From Caryophanales bacterium UBA3620 (lineage in GTDB: Bacteria > Bacillota_I > Bacilli_A > RF39 > UBA660): DNA of 39,877 nt. The stretch lies in NCBI GenBank assembly GCA_002375205.1, contig DFLL01000032.1, positions 1 to 39,877 of the forward strand, written 5' to 3'. Positions 37,991 through 39,877 of the stretch are shown one piece after another. Each line of letters begins with the position of its first letter. Positions within the stretch are counted from its first letter, which is position 1. The notes under the pieces are model-generated. The model was not told where the DNA came from. It saw nothing but the letters and a program-made list of their open reading frames with translations, and ran no database searches. Position numbers and translations under genes: made by a program.

Positions 37991-39877
37991 AGCGGCAGCA
38001 AGTCTTGCTATAGGTACTCTAAATGGTGAACATGAAACATAAGTTAAACCTATATTATGGCAGAATTCTACTGATTGTGGATCTCCACCATGTTCTCCGC
38101 AGATACCTAATTTAATATTAGGTCTTGTTTTCTTACCTAGTTCTACAGCCATTTTTACTAGTTTACCAACACCATGTTGGTCTAATTTAGCAAATGGATC
38201 TTGTTCATAAATTTTGTTTTCATAGTATGAACCTAAGAATTTACCAGCATCATCTCTTGAGAAACCAAATGTCATTTGGGTTAAGTCATTAGTTCCAAAT
38301 GAGAAGAATTCTGCTTCTTCTGCTATTTCATCTGCTAGAAGGGCTGCTCTTGGTATTTCTATCATTGTACCAATATGATATTCCATATCAGAACCTTTTT
38401 CTTTTTTAACTTGTTCTGCTACTTCAATAACGATATCTTTAACAAATTTTAGTTCTTTCTTTTCACCAACTAATGGAATCATTATTTCAGGAACGATATC
38501 ATATCCATCTTCCTCTTTGACTTCGATAGCAGCTTCCATTAATGCTCTAGTTTGCATTTTAGCTATTTCTGGATAAGTAACTACTAAACGACATCCTCTA
38601 TGACCCATCATTGGGTTGAATTCATGTAATTCATCACATACTTCTTTAATGTGTTCTAAAGTCATACCCATTGCTTCTGCTAAGTCTTTCATTTCTTTTT
38701 CAGTTTTAGGAGCAAATTCATGTAGTGGTGGGTCAATATAACGAACTGTCATTGGTTTACCTGCTAAAGCTTTATACATAGCTTTGAAATCACTCTTTTG
38801 ATAAGGAATTAATAAATTTAAGTATTTTTCTCTATCTTCAACTGTTTCGGAAAGAATCATTCTTCTTAAATTAAAGATTCTTTCTTCATCGAAGAACATG
38901 TGTTCTGTACGGCATAGTCCAATACCTTCTGCACCAAGTTCTACTGCTTTCATAGTATCTTTTGGAGTATCTGCATTTGTTCTAACACCTAGTTTTCTAT
39001 ATTTATCAGCCCATGCCATAACACGACCAAATTCACCTGCGATTGTAGCATCTACTGTTTTTATTTCTCCATCATAAATGTTTCCAGTAGTACCATCAAT
39101 AGAGATTACATCTCCTTCTTTGAAGACTTTTCCGCCTAATTCAAATTTTTTATTTGCTTCATCCATCTTGATATCTCCACACCCTGATACGCAGCATGAT
39201 CCCATTCCACGAGCAACTACTGCTGCATGAGAAGTCATACCTCCACGAACTGTTAGGATACCTTGAGCGGCTTTCATTCCAGTTATATCTTCTGGTGATG
39301 TTTCTAGTCTTACTAAAACACATTTTTTCTTTTTGGCTTTCCATTTTTCAGCGTCTTCAGCAGTAAATACTATTTCACCACATGCAGCACCAGGAGATGC
39401 TCCTAATCCTTTACCAATTGGTTTAGCTTCTTTTAAGGCTTCAGCATCAAATTGTGGATGCAATAATGTATCTAGATTTCTTGGATCAATCATTAATACT
39501 GCTTCTTCTTCCGTACGCATTCCTTCATCTACTAAATCACATGCAATCTTAAGGGCTGCTCTTGCTGTTCTTTTACCATTTCTTGTTTGAAGCATATATA
39601 ATTTTCCATGTTCAACAGTAAATTCCATATCTTGCATATCCCTATAGTGCTGTTCAAGTGTTTTACATACTTCTTTAAATTGCTTGAATGCTTCAGGGAA
39701 TTTTTGTTCCATTTCAGCTATTTTCATTGGTGTACGAACACCTGCAACAACGTCTTCACCTTGAGCATTAGTTAAGAATTCACCAAATAATCCTTTTTCA
39801 CCAGTAGCAGGATCTCTTGTAAAGGCAACTCCTGTTCCACAATCATCTCCCATATTACCAAAGGCCATTGATTGTAC
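37961..39877 (-). CDS. ppdK: Pyruvate phosphate dikinase, C-terminal part (N-terminus beyond window)
   Basis: 639 codons of an expected 870-880, open at the right edge (reads VQSMAFGNMGDDCGTGVAFTRDPATGEKG). It contains the end of the ATP-grasp domain. The phosphohistidine domain has GGMTSHAAVVARGMGSCCVSG (His in TSHAAVVAR). The PEP/pyruvate barrel ends with SFGTNDLTQMTFGFSRDDAG and GICGEHGGDP (catalytic Cys). The enzyme interconverts pyruvate, ATP and phosphate with PEP, AMP and pyrophosphate, central to glycolysis in many anaerobes. Its last codons (QAAIKARKN, stop) are the sequence duplicated at sites A, B and D, so its 3' end is the insertion target; the reading frame is intact. Confidence 0.97.
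   Translation of the reverse strand, partial: VQSMAFGNMGDDCGTGVAFTRDPATGEKGLFGEFLTNAQGEDVVAGVRTPMKIAEMEQKFPEAFKQFKEVCKTLEQHYRDMQDMEFTVEHGKLYMLQTRNGKRTARAALKIACDLVDEGMRTEEEAVLMIDPRNLDTLLHPQFDAEALKEAKPIGKGLGASPGAACGEIVFTAEDAEKWKAKKKKCVLVRLETSPEDITGMKAAQGILTVRGGMTSHAAVVARGMGSCCVSGCGDIKMDEANKKFELGGKVFKEGDVISIDGTTGNIYDGEIKTVDATIAGEFGRVMAWADKYRKLGVRTNADTPKDTMKAVELGAEGIGLCRTEHMFFDEERIFNLRRMILSETVEDREKYLNLLIPYQKSDFKAMYKALAGKPMTVRYIDPPLHEFAPKTEKEMKDLAEAMGMTLEHIKEVCDELHEFNPMMGHRGCRLVVTYPEIAKMQTRALMEAAIEVKEEDGYDIVPEIMIPLVGEKKELKFVKDIVIEVAEQVKKEKGSDMEYHIGTMIEIPRAALLADEIAEEAEFFSFGTNDLTQMTFGFSRDDAGKFLGSYYENKIYEQDPFAKLDQHGVGKLVKMAVELGKKTRPNIKLGICGEHGGDPQSVEFCHNIGLTYVSCSPFRVPIARLAAAQAAIKARKN

Noticed and set aside
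1..39877. CRISPR array
   Set aside because: No regularly spaced direct repeats of 20-40 nt were found; the repeated elements are dispersed hairpins or ppdK-end copies, and no cas gene is present.
1..39877. Mycoplasma genetic code (TGA as Trp)
   Set aside because: TGA ends the radical SAM gene (32253) and orfA (37538), with the next gene starting at each point.

Overview
The window is a very AT-rich bacterial segment read mostly on the minus strand. TGA is used as a stop (the radical-SAM gene at 32253 and transposase orfA at 37538), so the standard bacterial code applies and not the Mycoplasma code. AGGAGG-type ribosome sites, sigma-A promoters, a CIRCE box, MerR/HxlR/XRE regulators and a pyruvate phosphate dikinase fit an uncultured, probably gut-associated, low-GC Bacillota (Bacilli or RF39-like). 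That taxon is an inference.

Layout. 1-2122: the 5' part of an anchored Cthe_2159-like protein, an orphan MvaI/BcnI-type endonuclease, and tRNA-Leu(TAG) plus tRNA-Ile(CAT). 2274-6738: a YwaF-like membrane protein, an unknown gene, a flavodoxin, a flavin reductase-like protein and a 632-aa unknown protein. 6868-8803: a HxlR - zinc macrodomain - class M sirtuin operon (protein ADP-ribosylation), with a putative operator shared with the next gene. 8903-17643: stress and regulatory modules (XRE plus membrane protein, AAA ATPase, TetR with two lipase-like hydrolases, Hsp20 with CIRCE, MerR with hydrolase and aldo/keto reductase). Many 3' UTRs in 6.8-17.8 kb carry the same small hairpin repeat just after the stop codon.

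17757-21300 is a mobile-DNA graveyard: an XRE-like pseudogene with one nonsense codon, a truncated zinc-ribbon transposase-like gene, a decayed BRO/antirepressor N-terminus, DUF5662, and a WYL regulator with a NADAR enzyme. Short copies of the 3' end of the ppdK gene recur at about 18.95, 20.04, 21.22 and 37.98 kb. This looks like a tandem array of insertions at the ppdK 3' end. The last interval (21.2-38.0 kb) holds a large serine recombinase next to its left boundary, an IS3-family element next to its right boundary, and a co-directional gene cluster.

That cluster is the main finding. In transcription order it encodes a PHP phosphoesterase, a MilB/BlsM-like CMP N-glycosidase, a radical SAM enzyme, a glycosyltransferase, a DegT aminotransferase, two FemAB/GNAT-like acyltransferases, a SAM methyltransferase, a second DegT enzyme, then an ABC-F ribosome-protection-type ATPase and an APH kinase. 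A LysR regulator precedes it, with a palindromic LysR-type box upstream of the first gene. The gene types match the logic of cytosine peptidyl-nucleoside antibiotics (blasticidin S, mildiomycin, gougerotin), with ABC-F/APH as likely self-resistance. I propose an undescribed nucleoside-antibiotic-like cluster on a mobile element.

37961 to the window end is the C-terminal part of pyruvate phosphate dikinase.
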